Assembly (NCBI GenBank): GCA_001067655.1
Contig: JUNU01000037.1
Location: 1-6,739, forward strand
DNA length: 6,739 bases
Direction: 5' to 3'
Source: Neisseria lactamica
GTDB lineage: Bacteria; Pseudomonadota; Gammaproteobacteria; Burkholderiales; Neisseriaceae
Program-made: the position numbers and the translations under genes
Notes under the pieces: model-generated
The model's database searches: none
The model's input: the letters and a program-made list of their open reading frames with translations, nothing else
What the model was told of the DNA's origin: nothing
In this document: positions 1 through 5,103 of the stretch, piece by piece
How the letters are laid out: every line of letters starts with the position of its first letter
How positions within the stretch are numbered: the stretch's first letter is position 1

Positions 1-54
1 CGGGTGATGAGGCTGTGTTCGAGTTCGGGATCGGAGAGGCTGTGCCATTGTCCG
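1..54 (-). pseudogene. IS5-family transposase fragment (5'-truncated)
   Basis: Read on the minus strand, positions 53 to 1 encode GQWHSLSDPELEHSLIT, which I recognise as an internal part (about residues 67-83) of the IS5-family transposase common in Neisseria genomes. The first ~66 residues are absent. Upstream of the match (54-121, minus) the frame stays open but reads SFASLLRFY and similar, unlike the expected transposase sequence, and a stop (TAA) lies just beyond it. The break is therefore at about position 54. The rest of the transposase would lie outside the left edge. It lies in the same orientation as the fragment at the right edge. The family call is from recall of protein sequence, not a search; the piece is short but distinctive. 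Confidence 0.72.
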
Positions 55-127
55 TAGAAGCGCAAGAGCGACGCGAACGAATGAAAAAACAGTTCGCCGA
101 CTAAAATATAGATGTAGAAACCTTAAA

Positions 128-139
128 AGGCCGTCTGAA
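128..139 (+). repeat. Neisseria DNA uptake sequence (AG-DUS)
   Basis: Exact AGGCCGTCTGAA. It stands between the broken transposase on the left and the remnant gene on the right, so it may mark a recombination junction. Confidence 0.93.
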
Positions 140-163
140 ATACTATTTGCACTCATTCCCGAT

Positions 164-400
164 TTGCCGCAACGGATGTTATCGGGCGGATTGGCAAAAG
201 CGGAATTGCCCGCCGTCCGCACAGGCTTGGGATTCATCGATCGCAAGCTCGGCGGCTTTCTCGAACTGGGCTGGTATGCTTATCAAATGAAGCTCATCGG
301 CACAGGCAACACCCCGCAGCCGAAACGCTCCGCGTGGGCGGAACTGTTCCGCCTGCTGAAAAACATCCGCCAACACCGCCTGCGTTCCGAACGGGCGTAA
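164..400 (+). CDS. Unrecognised protein, probable C-terminal remnant
   Basis: I do not recognise this 78-residue product. It could begin at the TTG at 164, but no good ribosome-binding site precedes it, and the frame is open back to position 11 through the DUS, which suggests a gene that has lost its 5' end. The plausible protein part contains GFIDRKLGGFLELGWYAYQM in the middle and a strongly basic tail (KPxR, KNIRQHRLRSERA-like) ending at a TAA at 398-400. That pattern suits the C-terminus of a larger enzyme. A Haemophilus-type uptake signal starts one base after the stop, a placement typical of Pasteurellaceae gene ends. It is convergent with the antiporter gene. The opposite strand is also open (179-442) but its translation looks like a shadow. 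I am unsure it is expressed. Confidence 0.45.
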   Translation: MPQRMLSGGLAKAELPAVRTGLGFIDRKLGGFLELGWYAYQMKLIGTGNTPQPKRSAWAELFRLLKNIRQHRLRSERA

Positions 401-401
401 A

Positions 402-410
402 AAGTGCGGT
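402..410 (+). repeat. Haemophilus-type uptake signal sequence (hUSS) 1
   Basis: Exact AAGTGCGGT followed by two A/T-rich tracts (GGAATTTTT and CAATTTTTC), as in the extended Haemophilus influenzae-type USS. It begins one base after the stop of the 164-400 ORF. Confidence 0.85.
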
Positions 411-457
411 GGAATTTTTGCAATTTTTCGCTTAAATTCCATCGCTTGCAGCTACAA

Positions 458-466
458 AAGTGCGGT
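458..466 (+). repeat. Haemophilus-type uptake signal sequence (hUSS) 2
   Basis: Exact AAGTGCGGT followed by CTATTTTACGAATTTTTC, again the A/T tract pattern of the extended hUSS. It ends 5 bp before the stop codon of the antiporter gene, on the opposite strand. The two copies are in direct, not inverted, orientation, so they do not form a terminator hairpin. Confidence 0.85.
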
Positions 467-471
467 CTATT

Positions 472-2235
472 TTACGAATTTTTCTTTATATTCCCCAATA
501 GTAATCTGCGCCCTTCAAATTCCTTGCCGGCAATTTCCAAAGCGAAGCGTTCTTTGTCGGCGTCGCGTACTTTGTCGTGTATGGCACGTAATTCCTGCAC
601 GCTAGCACCCAATGCCTTGACGATTTCATCGCCCATTTTCATGGAAGAATAGAAGGTTTCGCGCACTACGAAATCCGCTTCCGCTTTCACTAGGGCCAGC
701 GCATTGCGTCTGTCCCAGGCGCGCACGAACACCTTGGCGTTCGGGTTGATATGATGAATATTTTCCACAATTCTGACCGCACTTTCTCCGTCGTCCACGC
801 ATACCGCTACGATGTCGGTGTGTTCTACGCCGCAGGCATGCAGCACGTCGGCGCGGGTGGCTTCGCCGTAATAGACTTTGAAACCGTATTCGCGTGCGAC
901 GTTGATGGTGTCGGGATCGTTGTCCAGAATGGAAATGGTGGCACCGTAGGCTAGCGGCATTTGGCTGACCACCTGCCCCATGCGCCCGAATCCGATAATC
1001 AGCACGTTGCCGTTGAGTTCGCCCGCATGTTCTTCCACATCGTCCACTGCCGCAGCTGCGCGGGGTTCTTTGGAACAGCGGTCGAACAGCATAACGCTGA
1101 AGGGTGTCATAATCATGGAGAGCACCACGATTGCCGTCATATTCGCTAGCACTTCCGCATTAATCGCCCGTTGTACGGCAGCGGAGGCGAGTAATACGAA
1201 GGCGAATTCACCGCCCTGCGACATCAGTACGGCGCGGTGTATCGCGGTGTGATGGCTTGCTTTGGCAAAACGCGCCACTCCATAAATGGCAAGGCATTTC
1301 AAGATAATCATCAGTACAGTGGCGGAAAGAATTACCTTCCAGTTATTGAGCACCGTTGCCACATCCAGCGACATCCCGACAGCTAAGAAAAATAGCCCGA
1401 GCAAAAGGCCTCGGAACGGTTCGATATCCGCTTCAAGCTGATAACGGAAGTCGGATTCCGACAGCAGCACTCCCGCCAGAAACGCACCCATCGCCATAGA
1501 CAGACCGCCCAGCTCCATTAAATAAGCCGCACCGAGTACCACCAGCAGCGCGGCGGCAGTCATCACCTCGCGTGCTTTGGATTTTGCCAGAATTTTAAAC
1601 AGCGGATTGAGCAGCCAAATACCTGTCGCAATCAACGCTGCCAAAGAAAGCGCGGCAACACCGATTTTCTGCCATAGCGGTACGGCATCGGCAACGGCAT
1701 TGGGATTATCGGGTGCTAGAAATGCTACAATCGCCAGCATGGGCACAATCAGCAAATCTTCAAACAGCAAAATGGAGACAATGCGCTGACCTTGCGGTGT
1801 GCTGATTTCATGACGTTCGTCCATAATCTGCATGACCATTGCGGTGGAGGTGAGTGTAAAACCTACCGCCGAAATAAACGACATCACTAAAGAAAAACCG
1901 TAAGCCAGCCCGATTAGGGTAAGGAACAGACTGGAAAGCGTCACCTGCAGGGTACCCAAGCCGAAAATCTGATTACGCAATTTCCATAAATGCGACGGCT
2001 TCATTTCCAGCCCGATCAAAAACAGAAACATCACCACGCCGAATTCCGCAATATGCAAAATAGCGTGGGAATCGGTAATGAGCTTTAATCCGAAGGGTCC
2101 GATAACCAGCCCCGCAGCCAAATAACCCAGAATCGAGCCTAGACCTAAACGTTTAAATAACGGCACGGCAACTACCGCCGCCCCCAATAACACCACCACG
2201 TGCAATAAATCGCCGTCAGTCGCTTCTACTGCCAT
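472..2235 (-). CDS. Kef-type CPA2 monovalent cation:proton antiporter with RCK domain
   Basis: The 587-residue inner-membrane protein has the layout of KefB/KefC and related CPA2 transporters, which move K+ (or Na+) against H+. Residues about 8-385 form the hydrophobic Na+/H+ exchanger domain with many membrane helices. They include the LLFEDLLIVP helix (157-166), matching the conserved FQD/FED region, and SQGGEFAFVL (339-348). After an acidic linker (~395-408), a cytoplasmic TrkA-N/RCK domain starts with VLIIGFGRMGQ, giving GxGxxG at 415-420 and an Asp at 438/440 for nucleotide binding. Length is close to E. coli KefC (about 620). The start ATG has AGGA and AAAGG-like elements just upstream (AAAGGCAGGAATT). 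I withhold kefB/kefC because glutathione-binding residues were not verified and no KefF/KefG ancillary gene is next to it. An hUSS lies inside the gene and others flank it, suggesting a Pasteurellaceae origin. Confidence 0.9.
   Translation of the reverse strand: MAVEATDGDLLHVVVLLGAAVVAVPLFKRLGLGSILGYLAAGLVIGPFGLKLITDSHAILHIAEFGVVMFLFLIGLEMKPSHLWKLRNQIFGLGTLQVTLSSLFLTLIGLAYGFSLVMSFISAVGFTLTSTAMVMQIMDERHEISTPQGQRIVSILLFEDLLIVPMLAIVAFLAPDNPNAVADAVPLWQKIGVAALSLAALIATGIWLLNPLFKILAKSKAREVMTAAALLVVLGAAYLMELGGLSMAMGAFLAGVLLSESDFRYQLEADIEPFRGLLLGLFFLAVGMSLDVATVLNNWKVILSATVLMIILKCLAIYGVARFAKASHHTAIHRAVLMSQGGEFAFVLLASAAVQRAINAEVLANMTAIVVLSMIMTPFSVMLFDRCSKEPRAAAAVDDVEEHAGELNGNVLIIGFGRMGQVVSQMPLAYGATISILDNDPDTINVAREYGFKVYYGEATRADVLHACGVEHTDIVAVCVDDGESAVRIVENIHHINPNAKVFVRAWDRRNALALVKAEADFVVRETFYSSMKMGDEIVKALGASVQELRAIHDKVRDADKERFALEIAGKEFEGRRLLLGNIKKNS
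776..784 (-). repeat. Haemophilus-type uptake signal sequence (hUSS) 3, inside the antiporter gene
   Basis: The plus strand reads ACCGCACTT; on the minus strand AAGTGCGGT is followed by CAGAATTGTGGAAAATATTC, matching the extended motif. In frame it encodes part of ESAVRIVENIHH in the RCK domain (residues ~484-495). Confidence 0.83.
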
Positions 2236-2271
2236 AATTCCTGCCTTTGTTAATTCATAAAAATTTTTCGT

Positions 2272-2299
2272 ATTATAAAGAAAAATCGCCGTAACACAA
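2272..2299 (-). promoter_or_regulatory. Probable promoter of the antiporter gene
   Basis: On the minus strand a perfect -10 hexamer TATAAT (2277-2272) is preceded, 16 bp away, by a weak -35 TTGTGT (2299-2294). The expected transcript start near 2265 leaves a leader of about 30 nt before the ATG at 2235. The -35 overlaps the T-run of the terminator just upstream. Confidence 0.55.
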
Positions 2300-2301
2300 A
2301 A

Positions 2302-2321
2302 AAGCCGTCATTTGACGGCTT
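2302..2321 (-). terminator. Rho-independent terminator after the hydrolase remnant
   Basis: AAGCCGTCA-TT-TGACGGCTT is a perfect 9-bp stem with a minimal central loop. On the minus strand it is followed by TTTTTTGTG, the usual U-tract. It would end transcription of the 2355-2803 gene before the antiporter promoter. It contains GCCGTC but not a full DUS. Confidence 0.8.
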
Positions 2322-2331
2322 CCTCTAAGAA

Positions 2332-2340
2332 AAGTGCGGT
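2332..2340 (+). repeat. Haemophilus-type uptake signal sequence (hUSS) 4
   Basis: Exact AAGTGCGGT followed by CGGTTTTTGTTAAATTATTG, a good extended-motif match. It lies between the hydrolase remnant and its terminator and is the right-hand member of the hUSS set bracketing the antiporter. Confidence 0.85.
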
Positions 2341-2354
2341 CGGTTTTTGTTAAA

Positions 2355-2803
2355 TTATTGCACTTTGCCGTCGATTTCGATCGGGGTATATTCCACCGGC
2401 AGCCAAGTGTAGCGCCGTTGCTTTCGGCACGGATGTGTCCGATGCTAGGGAAGGGCATATGTGCGCCAGCTATCCAGATTTTACGTGTGGCGGCATCTTT
2501 GAGCGCGTCTTGGCGGCTGGCGCGTGCCTGTTTGGGGTCGCTGTCAAACTCAATGGCGATTTCGGGATCAAGCATTTGCAGTGTGTGGTTGTGCATCAAA
2601 TCGCCCCACACCAGCATGGTTTGTCCTTTTGAAGTGAACTCGATGCCATTGTGCCCAGGCGTATGACCGGGGCTGGGGCGCGAGCGCATTCCGGGTACGA
2701 CTTCTTCGCCACTCTGATAAAAACGCACTTTACCTGCTTTGGCATAAGGCGCTACGGCTTCACGCGCTAGCGTTGCCAAGCCGCGTAGGGTTTCAGACGG
2801 CAT
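2355..2803 (-). pseudogene. Metallo-beta-lactamase-fold hydrolase, truncated and frameshifted
   Basis: This is the C-terminal half of an MBL-fold metallo-hydrolase of the kind usually about 300 residues long. Still visible are SPGHTPGHNGIEF (metal-ligand His region), MLVWGDLMH (bridging Asp) and IAGAHMPFPSIGHIRAESNG (last His). The N-terminal ~150 residues with the essential HxHxDH motif and any signal peptide are missing. The frame begins with MPSETL, an ATG formed by an uptake word, and an in-frame TAG sits at 2824-2822 just upstream. Near the 3' end the frame slips at 2412-2413. After AESNG the family-like ending YTWLPVEYTPIEIDGKVQ is in another frame and stops at TAA 2357-2355, consistent with a one-base deletion. 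Unslipped, the frame runs on as unrelated sequence to 2273, through the terminator. It is almost certainly non-functional; a terminator follows at 2302-2321. Confidence 0.82.
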
Positions 2804-2818
2804 TTCAGGCAGCCTGAA
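2792..2818. repeat. Compound uptake-word cluster A (AT-DUS plus Kingella/Simonsiella-type words)
   Basis: TTCAGACGGCAT (2792-2803) is the reverse complement of ATGCCGTCTGAA. It is followed directly by the near-palindrome TTCAGGCAGCCTGAA (2804-2818). Read forward this contains AGGCAGCCTGAA (Kingella dialect); read in reverse it contains AGGCTGCCTGAA (Simonsiella dialect). The cluster coincides with the broken 5' end of the hydrolase remnant. Confidence 0.85.
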
Positions 2819-2834
2819 AACCTAAAAAGTTCCC

Positions 2835-2855
2835 TCCTCCATTTATAAAGGAGGA
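2835..2855. repeat. Small palindrome between uptake clusters
   Basis: TCCTCC at 2835-2840 and GGAGGA at 2850-2855 are inverted around a 9-nt A/T-rich loop. It lies in the 47-bp spacer between the two uptake clusters. It resembles a short palindromic intergenic repeat; function unknown. Confidence 0.5.
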
Positions 2856-2865
2856 CTAGGGGGCG

Positions 2866-2892
2866 TTCAGACGGCGTTTCAGGTTGCCTGAA
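2866..2892. repeat. Compound uptake-word cluster B (diverged copy of cluster A)
   Basis: TTCAGACGGC (2866-2875, inverted core DUS) plus GT, followed by TTCAGGTTGCCTGAA (2878-2892). It aligns with cluster A over 27 bp with three differences. It starts 11 bp past the end of the oxidoreductase gene, so the TTCAGG...CCTGAA hairpin could also act as a weak transcript end, though no T-run follows on the minus strand. Confidence 0.78.
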
Positions 2893-2903
2893 ACCCCCAA
2901 ATC

Positions 2904-3869
2904 TCACACCGCAAAATGCGGCATCACGTTTTCGGCGAAATCCTGAATGGTTTCCAGCGCGCCGCGCCGTGTAGGTTTTAAGTTCACGGTAATGTGTGCC
3001 ACGCCGTCGGCCTGCTGTTTCTGCCAAAACTCGACGATGCTTTTGGCGCCGCCGCGCAGGTAGATGTTGTTGTAGAACTCGGCGGGCGCGTTCGGGTCTT
3101 CCAAGAGTTCGACGAAATTCGCTACGCCAAAGGGTTTCCAGGTTTCGCCGTCGCCCAATTCTTTGAGCGTGTTGACGATGTCGCCCAGTTTTTCGGGAGC
3201 GATGCCGTACCAAATCCATGCGTCGCTTTCTCGGGCAATCCATTCCAGCTCTTGGCGGGCGCGGCCAATAGCGAGCATCGGCAAACCGTGTGCGGGTTTG
3301 GGCACCAAGTCCAAATTGCCGCTGAATCTGCCGTAGTGTTCGCTATTGAACGCGGGGAATTTTTCCTGCGTCAGGCGGCGGATGATTTGCCACGCTTCGC
3401 GGTAGCGTTCGGCGCGGTTGTTGAAATCGGAGGCAAAGGCGGGGTATTCGGTGGGGCGGTCGCCGCTGGCCAAGCCGAGCAGGAAGCGGCCGCCGCTGAT
3501 TTGTTCCACCGACGCGGCTTCTTTGGCGGTGAGCACCGGTTCGCGCAGCGGCGACACATAGCCCGCCGAGCCGAGCGCAACGTTTTGGGTGAGCGCGGCG
3601 AGATAACCCAGCGTTACCGACGGGTCGTAAATCTGCGCGACATCGCCAAAACTCGGGTCGTAAAACGGCACATCGCGCACCCACAGCGTGGCAATGCCGC
3701 TTTGGTCGGCGGCTTTTATCACGGTGGCGAAGTCGTCCATTTCGGGCACGGGGCTGTCGGGATAGCCTTTGAAGGGCGCAATCAGGCCCAATGTAAGTTT
3801 GCCCGGTTGGAAAGTGCGGGCGAAACCGCGATGGTTTTGCAGGCGTTCGGGTAATTTCAGCGCAGTCAT
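2904..3869 (-). CDS. LLM-class flavin-dependent oxidoreductase (luciferase-like, BA3436-type)
   Basis: The 321-residue cytoplasmic protein belongs to the bacterial luciferase-like monooxygenase superfamily, which uses FMN/F420-type cofactors in a TIM barrel. Visible family blocks are IATLWVRDVPFYDPSFGDVA, then YDPSVTLGYLAALTQNVALG, the LREPVLTAKEAASVEQISGG block, and GLASGDRPTEYPAF. That order matches the BA3436-like luciferase-type oxidoreductase family as I know it. The substrate is unknown. I choose the ATG at 3869: AAGGAG (3882-3877) stands 7 nt upstream and the protein then begins MTALKLPERL. A GTG at 3899 would add 10 residues but would bury the ribosome-binding site. The gene is divergent from a LysR-type regulator across a 179-bp region, which suggests that regulator controls it. 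No fault is seen; length is normal for the family. Confidence 0.88.
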   Translation of the reverse strand: MTALKLPERLQNHRGFARTFQPGKLTLGLIAPFKGYPDSPVPEMDDFATVIKAADQSGIATLWVRDVPFYDPSFGDVAQIYDPSVTLGYLAALTQNVALGSAGYVSPLREPVLTAKEAASVEQISGGRFLLGLASGDRPTEYPAFASDFNNRAERYREAWQIIRRLTQEKFPAFNSEHYGRFSGNLDLVPKPAHGLPMLAIGRARQELEWIARESDAWIWYGIAPEKLGDIVNTLKELGDGETWKPFGVANFVELLEDPNAPAEFYNNIYLRGGAKSIVEFWQKQQADGVAHITVNLKPTRRGALETIQDFAENVMPHFAV

Positions 3870-3876
3870 TGTTTTG

Positions 3877-3882
3877 CTCCTT
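3877..3882 (-). promoter_or_regulatory. Ribosome-binding site deciding the LLM start
   Basis: The minus strand reads AAGGAG, 7 nt before the ATG at 3869. This strong Shine-Dalgarno sequence favours that start over the upstream GTG at 3899. Confidence 0.8.
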
Positions 3883-3906
3883 GTGATGAGTTTTTGCACG
3901 GGATGA

Positions 3907-3935
3907 AGTATATTTGTTTTATTCGGGAATGTGCT
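3907..3935 (-). promoter_or_regulatory. Possible promoter of the LLM gene
   Basis: On the minus strand TATACT (3912-3907) is a good -10. At 17 bp spacing the -35 is AGCACA (3935-3930), matching TTGACA only in its last three bases. A weak -35 is common for LysR-activated promoters. Predicted start near 3900, leader about 30 nt. Confidence 0.4.
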
Positions 3936-3943
3936 TCCCTAAT
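3921..3943. promoter_or_regulatory. Interrupted dyad over the LLM -35 region (candidate LysR operator)
   Basis: The sequence ATT-C-GGGAA-TGTGC-TTCCC-T-AAT pairs at 8 of 9 positions around a 5-nt centre (base 3932). It overlaps the proposed -35, where LysR-type activators often bind. Its arms have no exact T-N11-A core, so the assignment is an inference. Confidence 0.42.
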
Positions 3944-3969
3944 CTCGGGCAAGAAAATACCAAATGTAG

Positions 3970-3989
3970 GTCGGGCATTGATGCCCGAC
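3970..3989. repeat. Palindrome 1 in the divergent intergenic region
   Basis: GTCGGGCAT-TG-ATGCCCGAC is a perfect 9-bp inverted repeat with a 2-nt centre, followed on the plus strand by ATTTTT. It shares the half-site TCGGGCAT with palindrome 2. It may be a regulator operator or a REP-like Neisseria intergenic repeat (motifs of the type GTAGGTCGGGC...GCCCGACA are common in the genus, from memory). Confidence 0.65.
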
Positions 3990-4012
3990 ATTTTTAAATT
4001 TACCTGTATTTT

Positions 4013-4030
4013 TCGGGCATAAATGCCCGA
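4013..4030. repeat. Palindrome 2 just upstream of the lysR-type gene
   Basis: TCGGGCAT-AA-ATGCCCGA is a perfect 8-bp inverted repeat with the same half-site as palindrome 1. The centres are 42 bp apart, four helical turns. It ends 18 bp before the ATG at 4049, where bound protein would block the regulator's own expression. Confidence 0.65.
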
Positions 4031-4048
4031 TCTGCGCAAGAAAAATTT

Positions 4049-4948
4049 ATGGAACTCAACAATCTCAACGATATGACCGCCTTTGTCGCCAGCGTAAAAA
4101 GCGGCTCGTTTACCGCCGCCGCCAAACAACTCGGGCTCACGCGTTCCACCATCGGTAAACGCATCGCCCGCCTTGAAGCGCGGTTGAACGTGCGCCTTTT
4201 GCAGCGCAATACGCGCAACCTTGCGCCCACCGACGAAGGGCGGCTGTTTTACGAGCGCTGCACCGCCGTGTTGGAAGAGCTGGAAAACGCCGAGCAATGC
4301 CTCGCCCAACGCAGCATCGAGCCGCAAGGCCGTCTGAAAATCAGCGCGCCGCTGGTGTTGGGCAAAACCATCTTGCCGCCGCTGTTGGCGGATTTTCTCC
4401 ACCGCTATCCGCAAACCAGCATCGAACTCTCGCTCACCGACGACTACGCCGACCTGATTTCAGACGGCTACGACCTCGCCCTGCGCAACGGCAACCCGCC
4501 CCAATGCGACAGCCTGATCGCTCGCACCGTGGCGCAACAAAAAATGCTCACCTGCGCCGCCCCCGGCTACCTCGTTCAACACGGCACGCCGCAAACGCCC
4601 GACGATTTGGCGCACCACCAATGCCTGCATTTCCTACACGGCGGCCGCGTCAGCCGCTGGCGTTTTCAGCAAAAAGGCAAAGAAACCACCTTTCAGGGCA
4701 GCGGACGCTTCAGCGCCGACAACGGCGAAGCCCTGCTGGAACTCGCGCTGTCCGCGTTCGGCATTGTCCAGCTGCCACATTATCTGGTGCAGGCCGCCCT
4801 CGATGCAGGCAGCCTGAAAAGCGTTTTATCCGATTTCCAACCCAAACCCGTGCCCGTGATGGCGGTGTACCCCAGCCGCAAACAGCTCTCGCCCAAAGTG
4901 CGGGTGTTGGTGGATATGATGGGGGAAGCGTGGGGGAAGGCCGTCTGA
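4049..4948 (+). CDS. LysR-family transcriptional regulator (CrgA-like subgroup)
   Basis: The 299-residue protein has the full LysR layout. An N-terminal winged helix-turn-helix lies at about residues 5-64, with GSFTAAAKQLGLTRSTIGKR (19-38) as the DNA-binding part and the NTRNLAPTDEG wing after it. A linker helix and a periplasmic-binding-protein-like effector domain follow (about 92-295), with GRLKISAP at its start and LISDGYDLALRNG in its core. Length is normal. It resembles the CrgA-type branch of Neisseria regulators but is not CrgA itself. The ATG at 4049 is the only start giving the usual N-terminus; the ribosome-binding site is weak (GCAAGAAA). It is divergent from the LLM oxidoreductase, its probable target, and likely represses itself through the nearby palindromes. 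Three uptake words lie inside the gene and a fourth spans its stop codon. Confidence 0.92.
   Translation: MELNNLNDMTAFVASVKSGSFTAAAKQLGLTRSTIGKRIARLEARLNVRLLQRNTRNLAPTDEGRLFYERCTAVLEELENAEQCLAQRSIEPQGRLKISAPLVLGKTILPPLLADFLHRYPQTSIELSLTDDYADLISDGYDLALRNGNPPQCDSLIARTVAQQKMLTCAAPGYLVQHGTPQTPDDLAHHQCLHFLHGGRVSRWRFQQKGKETTFQGSGRFSADNGEALLELALSAFGIVQLPHYLVQAALDAGSLKSVLSDFQPKPVPVMAVYPSRKQLSPKVRVLVDMMGEAWGKAV
4327..4338 (+). repeat. AG-DUS inside the LysR gene
   Basis: Exact AGGCCGTCTGAA, coding for GRLK at the start of the effector domain. Confidence 0.92.
4459..4468 (-). repeat. Core DUS (inverted) inside the LysR gene
   Basis: TTCAGACGGC is the exact reverse complement of the 10-bp core DUS; flanking bases (TA) match neither the AT nor the AG 12-mer. 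It codes for SDGY. Confidence 0.8.
4807..4818 (+). repeat. Kingella-dialect uptake word inside the LysR gene
   Basis: Exact AGGCAGCCTGAA, coding within DAGSLKS. An exact 12-mer makes chance unlikely, and the dialect differs from the AG-DUS words in the same gene. Confidence 0.7.
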
Positions 4949-4949
4949 G
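4938..4949 (+). repeat. AG-DUS variant spanning the LysR stop codon
   Basis: AGGCCGTCTGAG differs from the consensus in the last base. The TGA inside it (4946-4948) is the stop codon of the LysR-family gene. Confidence 0.65.
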
Positions 4950-4970
4950 ATGCCGCCGGCCATTCCAAAA

Positions 4971-4982
4971 AAGCTGCCTGAA
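4971..4982 (+). repeat. Simonsiella-like uptake word variant
   Basis: AAGCTGCCTGAA differs from the Simonsiella-type AGGCTGCCTGAA at one base. It lies 10 bp before the inverted DUS pair. Confidence 0.5.
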
Positions 4983-4991
4983 AAACAAAAA

Positions 4992-5030
4992 AGGCCGTCT
5001 GAAAACCTAATTCCGGGTTTCAGACGGCCT
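4992..5030. terminator. Inverted AG-DUS pair forming a hairpin
   Basis: AGGCCGTCTGAA (4992-5003) and its exact inverse TTCAGACGGCCT (5019-5030) form a stem of about 13 bp with a short loop. Inverted DUS pairs often serve as terminators in Neisseria, and this one lies 43 bp after the LysR stop. On the plus strand no T-run follows, because the next base starts the 72-bp inverted repeat. The T-rich run (TTTTTTGTTTTT) is on the minus-strand side, so the factor-independent direction is leftward. Confidence 0.72.
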
Positions 5031-5102
5031 GAGACCTTTGCAAAACCCCCCAAAATCCCCTAAATGTCTTGGTGGGATTTTGGGGGATTTTGCAAAGGTC
5101 TC
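5031..5102. mobile_element. 72-bp MITE-like element from IS5-family ends
   Basis: Two 29-bp arms (5031-5059 and 5074-5102) are inverted copies with a single mismatch, separated by 14 nt. The outer ends read GAGACCTTTGCAAAA and TTTTGCAAAGGTCTC. From memory these are the terminal repeats of the Neisseria IS5-family element whose transposase fragments flank this window. The piece TAAATGTCTTGGTGGG (5061-5076) resembles, inverted, the leader before that transposase's start codon. The element therefore looks like an IS with its whole gene deleted, leader kept, lying in the minus orientation like the fragments. No clear target-site duplication is visible. It abuts the inverted DUS hairpin with no gap and lies 64 bp before the next gene. 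Confidence 0.75.
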
Positions 5103-5103
5103 A

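Noticed and set aside
179..442. Minus-strand frame opposite the 164-400 ORF
   Set aside because: Its translation shows no recognisable motif and it overlaps the hUSS; the plus strand reads as more protein-like. Confidence in choosing the strand is moderate.
3812..3820. AAGTGCGGG-like match to hUSS (also near 4899)
   Set aside because: Last base differs from AAGTGCGGT and no A/T tracts follow; both lie in ordinary coding sequence.
2994..3854. Long 286-residue open frame on the plus strand
   Set aside because: It is antisense to the LLM gene; the translation is rich in Gly/Ala/Val/Phe without family motifs, while the minus strand gives a clear enzyme with a strong ribosome-binding site.
3970..3996. 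Palindrome 1 plus ATTTTT as a plus-strand terminator
   Set aside because: No plus-strand gene lies upstream to be terminated; repeat or operator is a better reading.
4297..5010. 237-residue open frame on the plus strand
   Set aside because: Overlaps the LysR-family gene in another frame; Arg/Pro-rich low-complexity translation typical of a GC-rich shadow.
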